Source of the DNA: Cryptomeria japonica
Taxonomy: Eukaryota > Streptophyta > Pinopsida > Cupressales > Cupressaceae
Reading direction: 5' to 3'
Assembly: GCF_030272615.1 (NCBI RefSeq)
Contig: NC_081410.1
Coordinates: forward strand, 121,024,640-121,088,639
Length of the DNA: 64,000 nucleotides
In this document: positions 9,986-19,849 of the stretch, one piece after another
How the letters are laid out: each line of letters starts with the position of its first letter
Position numbering within the stretch: position 1 is the stretch's first letter
Position numbers and translations under genes: made by a program
The notes under the pieces: model-generated
Databases searched by the model: none
What the model saw: the letters and a program-made list of their open reading frames with translations, nothing else
What the model was told of the DNA's origin: nothing

Positions 9986-12541
9986 TCAATTGCTAGGGGC
10001 CATAAGGCCCATAGACTCTGAACACCATCTGAACTTCTCTGTGCTCACAGCCTTAGTTAAAGCATCTGCAACATTCATCAAAGTGTCCACCTTAACCAGC
10101 TTCACCCTACCATCTTCGACCATATCTCTAACAAAATGATACTGAACATCAATATGTTTGGTCCGGGCATGAAATGTCGGGTTCTTAGCTAGGCTAATTG
10201 CACTCTGACTGTCACAGTAAACTGTCACTATACCTTGTTTTATTCCAATATCCGAACACAGTCTCTTAAGCCAAATGGCCTCTTTACAAGCATGAGTAGC
10301 TGCCATATACTCTGCTTCAGTAGTGGATAAAGCAACCACAGCCTGTCGCTTACTCATCCAACTAATTGCACCACCAAACAAAGTAAACACATAAGCACTG
10401 GTGGATCTTCTGCTATCAATATCACCTGCCCAATCTGAATCCACATAACCATGGATATCAAGGGAAGTCATGTCTCCAACTGAATTACCATGATAACACA
10501 AAGAATACTCTGAAGTACCCTTCAAATATCTGAAGACTCTTTTGACTGCATCCCAATGAACTCTACCAGGATTAGACATATATCTAGAAAGTACTCCCAC
10601 TGCTTGGGCAATGTCTGGTCTAGTACAGACCATAGCATACATCAAGCTTCCAACCGCACTCTGGTAAGGCACTCTGCTCATGTCTTCCATCTCCAATGGG
10701 GATGTAGGACAATCTGAAACAGATAGTTTCCTTCCAACTGTAAAAGGAACACTCAATGGTCTACAATTCTGCATGTTGAACCTCTGTAACACTGAATTCA
10801 CATACTTACTCTGGCCTAGCCATAGCTTTCTGTTCACCCTATCTCTTCTAATTTCCATCCCAAGAATGTGCTTTGCTGCACCAAGATCTTTCATTTCAAA
10901 TTTAGCAGCGAGCTGAGACTTCAGTTCTGAAATCATACATTTCCCTTTACCAATGAATAACATATCATCAACATACAATGCAATGAATAAGAAATGATCA
11001 CCATAAGATTTATAATAAACACAGTGATCTGATTTAGAACGTTCAAATCCCAAACTCAACACATATGTATCAAATTTCTGGTACCACATCCTAGGACTTT
11101 GTTTGAGGCCATACAAAGATTTCTTTAATTTACAGACCAAATTTCTTTTGCCTTTCACCACATAATGCTCTGGCTGTGTCATATAAATATCTTCCTCCAA
11201 ATCACCATGAAGGAAAGCAGTTTTCACATCCATTTGCTCAACTTCTAAATCATAAGCAGTAGCAATAGAAAGCAAAAATCTAATGGACGTCATTTTTGCA
11301 ACAGGAGAAAATATCTCACCGTAATCAACACCCTCAACCTGAGAGTAGCCTTTTGCAACCAACCTTGCTTTATACTTCTCAATGCTTCCATCTGAACCAA
11401 TCTTTTTCTTGAACACCCATTTACAACCAACAGGTTTTCGTCCTTCAGGCAATGGTACAAGATCCCATGTATCATTCTTTTTCAAAGCTGCCATTTCTTC
11501 CTCCATAGCAATCTTCCAGGATTCTGCATCATTCATACCTAATGCCTCTTCTACAGATTTTGGTTCATCCACACTAGTATTCAGAGCAAAAATACATCTC
11601 CAATCATCAGGTGAATACCTTTCAGGTGGTTGTCTATGTCTTGTAGACCTTCGAACAAGCTGAGTTGGAGGTTCTTCCTCCTCTTCTGAAGATTCAGAGC
11701 TAGACGAGCTCTCCTCAAATTCTTGCCTATCTAGGGGTCTCGATTCAACTCTTTCAGGTGTAGAAGGAAGTTGAATCACATCTTCTTTTTTAGTCTGTTC
11801 TGGCTGCAATGTAACAGAAGGAGACTTAATTTCTCTAAAAATAACACTTCTACTGTGAATTACCTTTTGTGCAACAGGGTCCCAAAGCTTGTATCCTTTC
11901 ACACCATAACTATACCCGATGAAGATACATTTCACAGCCTTGTTCTCCAACTTTGTTCGCTTCTCCTTTGGCACATGTGCATATGCCTCGCAACCAAAAA
12001 CTCTAAGATGTCTCAATGAAGGCTTGTGACCTGACCATGCTTCCATAGGCGTTTTATCAATAAGAGCTGATGTAGGAGACCTGTTAATCAGGTAGCAAGC
12101 AGTGGCAACAACTTCAGCCCAAAACTTTTGTTCGAGACCAGCACCACTCAACATACTCCTAGCCTTCTCCATCAGTGTCCTGTTCATTCTTTCTGCAACT
12201 CCATTCTGCTGTAGAGAATACGGAGTTGTCTTCTGCCTGTTAATTCCACAGTCTTTACAGAATCTATCAAAATCATTAGAGCAAAACTCACCGCCATTAT
12301 CAGTTCTCAAACATTTTATTTTCTTTCCAGTCTGCAACTCAACCATTGCTTTAAATTCTTTAAAACGACTAAAAACTTCAGATTTACTCTTTAGAAAATA
12401 TACCCGTGTCCTTCTACTAAAATCATCAATAAATGAAACATAATATGTGGATTTTCCAATCGAAGAGACATCTACTGGACCAAACACATCAGAATGGATA
12501 AGATCCAAAACACCACAAGTTTTATGAGAACTCGAGTAAAA
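9986..12541 (-). CDS. Copia B polyprotein, downstream part: integrase core, RT, RNase H
   Basis: This part is in the same frame as the gag-protease part and is separated from it by one TAG (12542-12544). The first Met is at 12508. Counting from that Met, the integrase triad is D7, D70 and E106, with exactly 35 residues between the last two. The RT carries the catalytic YVDD at residues 512-515 (10964-10975). RNase H follows with DSDWAGD, LSTTEAEYMAA and CDSQSAISLAKN, and the frame ends at 9986 close to the purine tract. All key catalytic residues I can check are present. Translation from 12508 alone would be unusual, so expression would need read-through of the TAG or help from another copy. 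An acidic Ser/Glu-rich linker separates integrase and RT. Confidence 0.93.
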   Translation of the reverse strand, partial: FYSSSHKTCGVLDLIHSDVFGPVDVSSIGKSTYYVSFIDDFSRRTRVYFLKSKSEVFSRFKEFKAMVELQTGKKIKCLRTDNGGEFCSNDFDRFCKDCGINRQKTTPYSLQQNGVAERMNRTLMEKARSMLSGAGLEQKFWAEVVATACYLINRSPTSALIDKTPMEAWSGHKPSLRHLRVFGCEAYAHVPKEKRTKLENKAVKCIFIGYSYGVKGYKLWDPVAQKVIHSRSVIFREIKSPSVTLQPEQTKKEDVIQLPSTPERVESRPLDRQEFEESSSSSESSEEEEEPPTQLVRRSTRHRQPPERYSPDDWRCIFALNTSVDEPKSVEEALGMNDAESWKIAMEEEMAALKKNDTWDLVPLPEGRKPVGCKWVFKKKIGSDGSIEKYKARLVAKGYSQVEGVDYGEIFSPVAKMTSIRFLLSIATAYDLEVEQMDVKTAFLHGDLEEDIYMTQPEHYVVKGKRNLVCKLKKSLYGLKQSPRMWYQKFDTYVLSLGFERSKSDHCVYYKSYGDHFLFIALYVDDMLFIGKGKCMISELKSQLAAKFEMKDLGAAKHILGMEIRRDRVNRKLWLGQSKYVNSVLQRFNMQNCRPLSVPFTVGRKLSVSDCPTSPLEMEDMSRVPYQSAVGSLMYAMVCTRPDIAQAVGVLSRYMSNPGRVHWDAVKRVFRYLKGTSEYSLCYHGNSVGDMTSLDIHGYVDSDWAGDIDSRRSTSAYVFTLFGGAISWMSKRQAVVALSTTEAEYMAATHACKEAIWLKRLCSDIGIKQGIVTVYCDSQSAISLAKNPTFHARTKHIDVQYHFVRDMVEDGRVKLVKVDTLMNVADALTKAVSTEKFRWCSESMGLMAPSN

Positions 12542-14029
12542 CTAAACGCGGTTTTGTTTTCCATAAATGCAATGCTCACAGAAATCAAAGTCAAGGTTAC
12601 AGTCATTCAAACCTTCAACAAGGTTTTTATTTTTCAAGGTCCTTAGACCCTTTTCTCCAATGTGGCCAAGTCTCTGGTGCCATAACATAGTTTTCTCTGC
12701 AGGTAACTTTGCTTCAGACGAAAGAGCACCCTTAGGTACCCAAAAACCATTTCCATCTGCTGAAGGTGAAACCTTCAAATCTTCCAGTGAAGTATCTGCA
12801 GATTTACTTTTTACAGAAGTGCTATTACACTCAACAGTGTATGCTTCAAGCTTATACAAAGTGCCAAACCTGACACCTCTAGCAACTACCATAGCACCCT
12901 TAATCATCTTACATCCTGCTTCAGAAAAGACTACCTGCACACCCGCATCTATTAGTTTGCTCACAGATAACAGGTTTCGTTTTAATCCAGGGATATGCAG
13001 CACACCATTAATCCCTTTTATTCTACCATCAGAAAACCTGATTCTAACCTTACCTCGACCAACAATGTCTAGTTGTGAATCATCACCCAAGTACACCTTA
13101 CCTCCATTAAATCCTTCATATTCAGAAAACCAATCTCTATTGGAAGTCATATGAAAAGATGCACCTGAGTCAATTAGCCAGGCATCATTACCTGCATGAG
13201 TCGCCAAAGCCGCAATAAAGGCATCGCCATCTTCCTTGTCGGACTCAGAATCAGAATCGAACTTTTTCTTTTTCTTCTTCTTTTCTTCTTTGCAGTCCTT
13301 ACGGATGTGACCCGGTTTACCGCAATTCCAGCAAATGACTTTGGAATTTCCAGGAGATTTCGATCTCCCTTTGGATTTGGACTTGCCACGCTTCTCATTC
13401 TTCTTGCCTTTCTCCTTAGGTCTTCCACGAACAGTTAGGGCTTCCTTTGAACTGATGGATACCTTCCTTCGCATCTCTTCACCGAGTAGGGCACCCACCA
13501 CGTCTTCAGATTTCAAAACAACAGAAGTACTACCGATAGCCATAACAAGAGAATCCCACGAATCAGGCAAAGAACAAAGCAAGATCTGACATTTTTCCTC
13601 CTCGTCCATCTTAACACCGACGGATACTAATTGAGCCACAATCATATTGAATGCTTCTAGGTGGTCTGCAATTCGTCCACCTTCTTCCATCTTCAAGGAA
13701 TACAATTTCTTTCTTAAGAAAATTTGATTTAATAAAGATTTCACTTGATACATCTCACCAAGCTTAGTCCATAGCTTCTTTGCAGAGTTTTCTTCATGGA
13801 CATTGATTAGAACAGAGTCTGCCAGGCACAGTCTGATTAGACCCTTGGCTTTTCGGTCCATAACATCATACTGAACTGCCGCAGTAGGATCTGAGGGCCT
13901 TTGGACATTCGCATCAACAGCATCCCAAAGATCTCGATCTATTAGCAGATCTTCCATCTTCAGCTTCCACATCTCAAAATTACTTCCATTAAATTTCTCC
14001 ACCTCTATTCTCCCTGACGAACTCGCCAT
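12542..14029 (-). CDS. gag: Copia B polyprotein, upstream part: gag, protease, integrase zinc domain
   Basis: Starts at ATG 14029, about 110 bp downstream of the primer site, with residues MASSSGRIEVEKFNGSNF. It has 495 codons. The helical gag domain fills residues 1-195. A Lys/Arg/Ser-rich linker is followed by a CCHC zinc knuckle at 233-246 (CWNCGKPGHIRKDC). A poly-Lys and acidic stretch comes next. The protease active site D-S-G starts at D287 in AWLIDSGASF. The integrase HHCC region is H451, H456, C484 and C487. The frame stops at TAG 12542-12544 directly after the HHCC domain, while the same frame continues with the integrase core. The TAG is therefore most likely a point mutation, not the natural end. 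Confidence 0.93.
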   Translation of the reverse strand: MASSSGRIEVEKFNGSNFEMWKLKMEDLLIDRDLWDAVDANVQRPSDPTAAVQYDVMDRKAKGLIRLCLADSVLINVHEENSAKKLWTKLGEMYQVKSLLNQIFLRKKLYSLKMEEGGRIADHLEAFNMIVAQLVSVGVKMDEEEKCQILLCSLPDSWDSLVMAIGSTSVVLKSEDVVGALLGEEMRRKVSISSKEALTVRGRPKEKGKKNEKRGKSKSKGRSKSPGNSKVICWNCGKPGHIRKDCKEEKKKKKKKFDSDSESDKEDGDAFIAALATHAGNDAWLIDSGASFHMTSNRDWFSEYEGFNGGKVYLGDDSQLDIVGRGKVRIRFSDGRIKGINGVLHIPGLKRNLLSVSKLIDAGVQVVFSEAGCKMIKGAMVVARGVRFGTLYKLEAYTVECNSTSVKSKSADTSLEDLKVSPSADGNGFWVPKGALSSEAKLPAEKTMLWHQRLGHIGEKGLRTLKNKNLVEGLNDCNLDFDFCEHCIYGKQNRV

Positions 14030-14138
14030 CTAAATATTCCTGCAACAAGATCAAAAAGTGTCTTCTGCACAAGCTCCCACTCAAATCTGGATTAGTTCAA
14101 AAAACCCAACTGCCCACAATTGAAACCAAAGGTGATCA

Positions 14139-14151
14139 GGCTCTGATACCA
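14139..14151 (-). other. Primer binding site, Copia B
   Basis: The + strand GGCTCTGATACCA is the reverse complement of TGGTATCAGAGCC, the Met-tRNA-type primer site. It lies two bases inside the 5' LTR. Confidence 0.95.
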
Positions 14152-14153
14152 CT

Positions 14154-15039
14154 TGTAAGGAAGTTAAGTAGCGGAAACAACTTCCTACACTAACCTTGAG
14201 AGGAGGGTAATGCAAAACTTTTTCAGATCATTACAACAGTTACAGAAAAGTAGAAATAGATATAATAGCATTCATACCACAACACAGTGATTTACGTGGG
14301 GAAAACCCTTTCGGGAGAAAAACCCCACCCTCCAAAAGCAGCTCAATATTTTATTCAGCAATCAAAAACAGATTACAAAATACTCGCGGAGCAAGCTCTT
14401 CGCAGGAGTATCACTAATCAGAGATTCAGAGGCAACTCAATAGCCATGAGACTCTTACACACAACCTCTATCTCACACACCTCATAAATAGGAGATACAA
14501 TACAAGAAACCGTCAAACGGTATTACAAAACCATGGGCTAAAACCACCCAATAAGGTGTAGCCGACCTTATCTCCCTTCTATGACATGTTAAAGCACACA
14601 TCAACACGTGTCGCTCCTTTTTACAGCTCATTTATGTATTCGATACAAATTATTTTTCCTATTTCAGGAGTACAAACTTCCGGAGGCCATAACTTGAGAA
14701 CCGGGTGTCCGATTGACGAACCGTTTGAAGCGCCGGAAAGCTCGCGAAGTGCTCTATCACCTCGTAACCCGCTTCGCCGGTTACGGCCACTTTTTAGGGC
14801 GTTTCGGAGCCTCTAAAGTCCCCAAAATTAAGTTTAAACATTTTATTGCACCCCTCCAAGACGAAAACTTTAATATCTTCAAAACTAGCTGTGACCTTGC
14901 GACGAAACTTTACCGGAATGCTTATCTAGCCAACCAGAACCTTCAGGGAGAGTTTCGCACCATTTCGTGCTCAAATGAAAACTTACTATAAATAGTAACC
15001 TCACATAAATGCAAGGTTGAGACACCATTTTTCCCAACA
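14154..15039 (-). repeat. 5' LTR of Copia B (right copy)
   Basis: Same length and nearly the same sequence as 9044-9929. The promoter elements sit at 14605-14610 (G-box CACGTG) and 14484-14490 (TATA-like), reading leftwards into gag. It ends CAACA on the + strand, followed by the AAACT duplication. Confidence 0.95.
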
Positions 15040-15586
15040 AAACTCTCGTGCAAAGTTTACCCATGGTTAAGCCTTGACTAAATGGTCAAGACCCATGTGG
15101 GTTAGTGTGTTGAAGGAGGGAAACATTAATGAGTTTGTAAGAGTCCTTCATGTGTGGGAGTGTGCATGGGTTAAAGATGGGTTAATTTGGAGTTTAGACT
15201 AATTTGGAAGGTGTTAGAAAGTTCTAGAAGAATAGTTAGTGGGTGAGGGTAAATAGGATTTATTTAAATAAAAAGTTATTTAAATGTGCAACTTGCATTT
15301 GTAGGAATATGCAAGTGGGTGGGGGGATATAAATAAATATTGATTTATTTAAATGTGAGAGAGGGTATTTAATTATATAAATATGATTTTTTTAATCTAA
15401 TTAAAAGTCAAAATACGGTTTAAGTGAATTAAATCAAATAAATTGAATAATTTATTTAATTAATAGGAGAAGAGGGTTAGGGTGAATTAATTAAATATTA
15501 ATTTAATTAATTGTTGAATGTTGGTTAAATAATCAAATAAATGCTAAGTATTCATTTAATTAAGTGGACATATTTGGGTGGCTACA
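15040..15586 (-). repeat. Left LTR of the Gypsy element, part 2
   Basis: Continues the LTR interrupted by Copia B and matches 30967-31501. Bases 15040-15044 are the AAACT duplication. It is AT-rich with palindromic TTAAATAAA-type runs and ends GGCTACA, where the right LTR ends GTTTATA. On the - strand it begins TGTAGCC, directly after the purine tract, so this is the element's 3' LTR. Confidence 0.92.
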
Positions 15587-15601
15587 TTTTCCCCTCTTCG
15601 A
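15587..15601 (-). other. Polypurine tract, Gypsy element
   Basis: The - strand reads CGAAGAGGGGAAAA just before the LTR, a textbook plus-strand primer position. Confidence 0.85.
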
Positions 15602-17600
15602 GACGGTGCGGTTTATCACATCATTTCAAAGAAAAACAAGCAAGCACGGTACATGCCCCAGCATGCGCTAGGTTGGTAGTTAGGTATGCCCCCTCGAGAG
15701 ATTGGATGAAATTGCACAAATTTGGGCGATCTCTTGAAATTTTTAAGAAAAAATAGGCATGGTAGAATGGAGGATTTGGGAATGAATGAGGGTGAATGGT
15801 GAGCAATAGAGAATAATGGGAAGTTGTTAAGTACCCTTAGGTCATGTAGGAGATATGATGCAAAGGCGATATTGTGGTACATTGGATTGATGCTAGTCAA
15901 TTGATCAATATGGTTGTGACAGTCCAGTGCAATCAGGTGAATTGACCCAGTTTTAGTCAAAGTGTGACAATTGACGTCAGTTGTTCACTCGGACAGGATA
16001 AAGTCTGAGTATTTGAATCAAATGGACCTGTTGAGACTTAGACAATAGATGTAATTGCCTAGTGAAGTCAAGGGATCTGAATCAAAGTACTCGTTGAGAC
16101 TTAGACAATTGATGTAATTGTCTGGTTTGATTGTGTTTGATTGGTTGACGAATTTACAGTTGGGTTTAAAAGGCAGACATAATAACTTGATTTGCTTATC
16201 GAGATGACCTACAGGCGACCTCGATTTAGAGTACTTGGATTGATTGGTTTTGATGGGAAACGATGTAGGGTATGCAATTATGATGATGACTTGGATAGGG
16301 AGGGTGAGGGGGAGAGCCAATGTTAAATAAAAGGTATGGAGGACCTAGTACCCATTCCTATGGAAGAGGATCACAATAGAGTATCCATTGTCATGACTAT
16401 GTGTGAATGATATGCAGCGATATGAATTTATGGATGGATGAAATGCAACAATAGGATATGTTCAGATGAAATGAAATGGATGGATCTTGTGCTTTTCAGA
16501 GTGCTTTCTTTCATCATTGGGCATGGTAGTACCGATCTTGGCCAAGGTCTCGGAAACCAAATTAAAATGTTGCACCTGTAAATAAACATCACAGACAAGG
16601 AAAGTAACCCTCCATTTTGGTTCATATGCAGATGGTCGAGGTATACATTGTAGTCAGCAAGCCAATGGGGAACCATGACTGTATATTTTCCATAGGATTT
16701 TTGTAGCTTAGTGAACTTCCCGTGTAGACACCATTAGTACATGCCCCTAAACTTCATTGGATAAATTCACAGATAGAAAACAAAGAAAAAGATATTGAGA
16801 ACCATCCTAGCCACTCTAATCACTTGTAGATATTCTGGAGTGACATAGGAACCAAATATATAAAGCAAAAATTTGACCAAGTGTCTATTAGCTTAAACAA
16901 CATCTTCTTGTCAAAGATATATGTCACCATGTTTTGTTTGTTTGAAGGAAGGATGCATCCTTGTTTAAGACAGTTTTGTGTATGTGTGCTCAGAATGTTT
17001 GTATGTGTGTTGATTTGATAGGGGGTCATCATTAAGTAGCTCAAATGTTGTTTGACTCGATGTTTATGTACAAGGAACAATTTTATTGCAATGTTTTTTA
17101 TTATTTTTTATGTTTTGAGATTTTTGGGATGTTTTTTGTGTTTTTCAATGTTTTATGAATGTTTTTGGATTATTTTAAGACATTTTCTGAATAAGTAACT
17201 CAGTGAATCACCAATATTTAGAATCCACTCCCATCATTAGGTTAAGAATGGTGCTCCCAGTAGTTGTCGGTGTAAAAGCATGATGTGGGACACATGAGGC
17301 AATAACCCTAATTGTAGAGAAATAACAAGCCATGGTAGATAGGGTGTATGAGTGGATGCAATAGATGTGATCACAACAAGTCTAAGAGACAATGGAGCTA
17401 CAACCTTTACTAATGGTGTCTGTTTGCCAAGTTTTCACCACCATACTTATCCAAGGTCTCACCGGAGTGGTTTTCACCGTTTGGATTAATGATTTTTCTT
17501 TACTATTTTCTTGATTTTTTCTTTTTTTTTTGTACTTTGTTTAGGACTTTTTATGAATGTTTTTGGTATTTTTTGATATTTGATGAGATTGATGCTCTAT
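15602..17600 (-). other. 3' spacer of the Gypsy element, non-coding
   Basis: About 2 kb between integrase and the purine tract with no recognisable domain. It holds an imperfect tandem duplication with a 63 bp step (GTTGAGACTTAGACAAT at about 16030 and 16093). It also has T-rich simple stretches at 17085-17215 and 17500-17580. Open frames here are short and unlike any family I know. Confidence 0.7.
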
Positions 17601-17605
17601 AAAAC

Positions 17606-18645
17606 TTATGTATGAAACCTTTTGAGGTGCATGTTGTTGATTGGATCTGCCAGTGGTTCTCCTTTTGAAGTTGCTAACTGATATGACCCAGACCCGAAGA
17701 CTGTTGTGATGATATATGGACCCAGCCAATTGGATTCAAATTTTCCCCGATGTTCTCTGTTTGGTTCATTGTGAGGATTCTCTCTGAGAATAAGATCTCC
17801 TACCTCAAATATGAAAGGTTTGACTCTATGATTGTAGCTTCTGCTCATGCATTGTTGATATGCTTTTAGGTAATTGTAGGCAGCTTGTTGCTTCTCATCA
17901 AGTTGTTCCAAGTCCTGAAGACGGGTGACTCGATATTCTTTGTGCAAGGAAACCTGTAGGGATGGTAATTCAACCTCAATAGGAAGGATAGCTTCTACTC
18001 TATAAACAAGTGAGTATGGGGTTGTGCTTGTAGGGGTTCGATATGCCCATAGTGTTGGATTCATACGTATGTGCCAATCACGGTCGACATCATTGACTAT
18101 CATCTTTAGGATCCTCAATATGTTCTTATTTGAGGCTTGTGCTTGACCATTTCCTTGTGGGTAATATGGGGTGAAGAAACGATGTTGGATATGAAACTTG
18201 TCACAAAGTTCACAGACATCTTGATTTTTTAAAGGAAGCTCGTTATCTGTGATGATGGACATGGGTACACCATACCGGAAGATGATGTAATTTAAGATAA
18301 ATGAAGTGATCGACTTGCTTGTTACTTAGATGAGTGGAACAACTTCGATCCATTTGGTGAAGTATTATATAGCGGTAATGATGAAGTTATGGCCATTGGA
18401 TGAAGACGGATAGATTTTACCCACAAGGTCAAGTTCCCACTGACAAAAGGGACATGGTGTTGTGATGGGTTGCAATTCTTGCGCTAGTGCATGTATCAAA
18501 TCTCCATGAACTTGGCACTTCTTGCACTTTTTGACAAAGTAATAGGAGTCTTTTTACATAGAGGGCCAATAGTATCTAGCTCACATGATATTTTTAGCTA
18601 ACGAAGGGCCACTTGAATGAGCCCCACAGATAACTTCATTTACTT
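17606..18645 (-). pseudogene. Integrase of the Gypsy element, catalytic Glu replaced
   Basis: The longest open part is 17606-18262 (218 codons). Upstream, still on the - strand, the HHCC zinc region can be read through stops (HSSGPSLAKN ... KKCKKCQVHGD, about 18530-18640). The core shows Asp in WELDLVGK and Asp in IITDNELP, followed by FFTPYYPQGNGQAQASNK. In this family the residue after NGQA is the catalytic glutamate. Here the codon at 18137-18139 reads CAA, glutamine. The C-terminal half with ENPHNEPNREHRGKFESNW and GPYII is intact. With in-frame stops and a changed catalytic residue this integrase should be dead. Confidence 0.88.
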
Positions 18646-18689
18646 CTTCTAAAGTTGTGGTCACCTCACCTTGCTCTAAACATCGAAGG

Positions 18690-19345
18690 AGAGTATCGTC
18701 AAAACCTTGTCGGTACAGGGTTTCAGCAATGATGGTGTATTGAGCAGATTGGTGTATGAAGGTTTTGCATTGGTTGTTTGATTGGTTAGGTGGAAGGATT
18801 CGATCATGTAGGTAAGCATAAAAATAACCATACTATGGGGAATCGGGACCAAAAAGTTGACAAACCATCTCAAATTCTGAGATATTATAAGCAGGAATCC
18901 AAAGTTGTTCTACTAAGAACTTGTAGTGTGTTGAATTTTGTGGAAGATCAAGGAGAGAGGCTATGATATCCATTGCATTTGCAGCTCTGTTCTGATCTCG
19001 AGGAATTTGCTCAAAAGTTATATTTGTGAATAATTCTTTGAAACTATCAACCATTTTCTTGTAAGGCGTGAGCTTATCATCCTTAGTTTGGTATTCATCA
19101 TTGACTTGTCGAATAACCAATTGTGAATCACCATAGACATGTACCTCCTTTAAGTTCCATTGTATGTCCATTCTTAGTCCCGTGATCAAGGCTTCATACT
19201 CAACTATGTTATTTGTGCATGGGAATGTGAGCCTGTACGACTTGGGAATTCTATCACCTTGAGGAGTGATAAAAAGAATGTTGGCTCATGAACCATGCCT
19301 AGTGTATGATCCATCAAAATATAGCTTTCATTGTTGTGTTGGAAT
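18690..19345 (-). pseudogene. Second (Tat-type) RNase H of the Gypsy element
   Basis: The open stretch 18833-19189 reads ITGLRMDIQWNLKEVHVYGDSQLVIRQVNDEY, followed by EQIPRDQNRAANAMD. This is the additional RNase H-like domain that lies between RNase H and integrase in Tat elements. The upstream part, including the first catalytic Asp region, is broken by stops. It supports the lineage call. Confidence 0.82.
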
Positions 19346-19844
19346 GATTGTGAAGATTTCCTCATCTGGAAAATTTGAGATGAGCAGATGGTCTCCTATG
19401 ATTGGTGCTTCGGCCAACTGATCTGCAATGACCTACCCTTTGATTGCTTTTTTGTCCACATACTCTATCAAATTCGCTGAGGAGCATAACCCAAACAACC
19501 TGTTAGTGTTGCTTTACTGAGTAGGTACTTGAGTGGATTAATTTTGGCAATGAGTTATATCTTGTGTGTCAACATGTAGTGTCTTAGTTTAGTGGTTGCT
19601 AAAATCACTGCTAGTCAGGCTCGTTCAATAGGGGTATAATTGATTTCATACCCTACCAGTGTTCTGGAAATGTAGTATACTACACATTCTTTGCCTTCTG
19701 CATTATGTTGTGCGAGTAAGATACCTCAGGTCGTAGTTGTAGCTAATATGTATAACAATAATGGCCTATCTGGAGATGGTGGTGTTAGCAATGGTGGCGT
19801 CATTAGGTAGTCCTTTAACTATTTAAATGCTTGTTGACTATTCT
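19345..19844 (-). pseudogene. RNase H (classical) of the Gypsy element, broken
   Basis: Read through stops on the - strand: QEENSQQAFK, LKDYLMTPPLLTPPSPDRPLL, then HNAEGKECVVYYISRTL and NYTPIERA. These are the RT-RNase H connection and RNase H motifs of Gypsy polyproteins. Its start is separated from the RT by the 2210 bp insert at 19850-22059. Confidence 0.8.
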
Positions 19845-19849
19845 CTTCC

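Larger units (their letters stand above)
9044..15039 (-). mobile_element. Copia LTR retrotransposon B, complete and young (5996 bp)
   Basis: Two LTRs of exactly 886 bp (9044-9929 and 14154-15039) flank gag-protease-integrase-RT-RNase H on the - strand. AAACT at 9039-9043 and 15040-15044 is a perfect 5 bp target duplication. Reading both LTRs I found one difference (C versus T near 9508/14618), which points to a recent insertion. The single polyprotein frame runs 14029 to 9986 and has one internal TAG. Gag and pol style suggests the Tork lineage of Copia (inference). It lies inside the left LTR of the Gypsy element. Confidence 0.96.
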
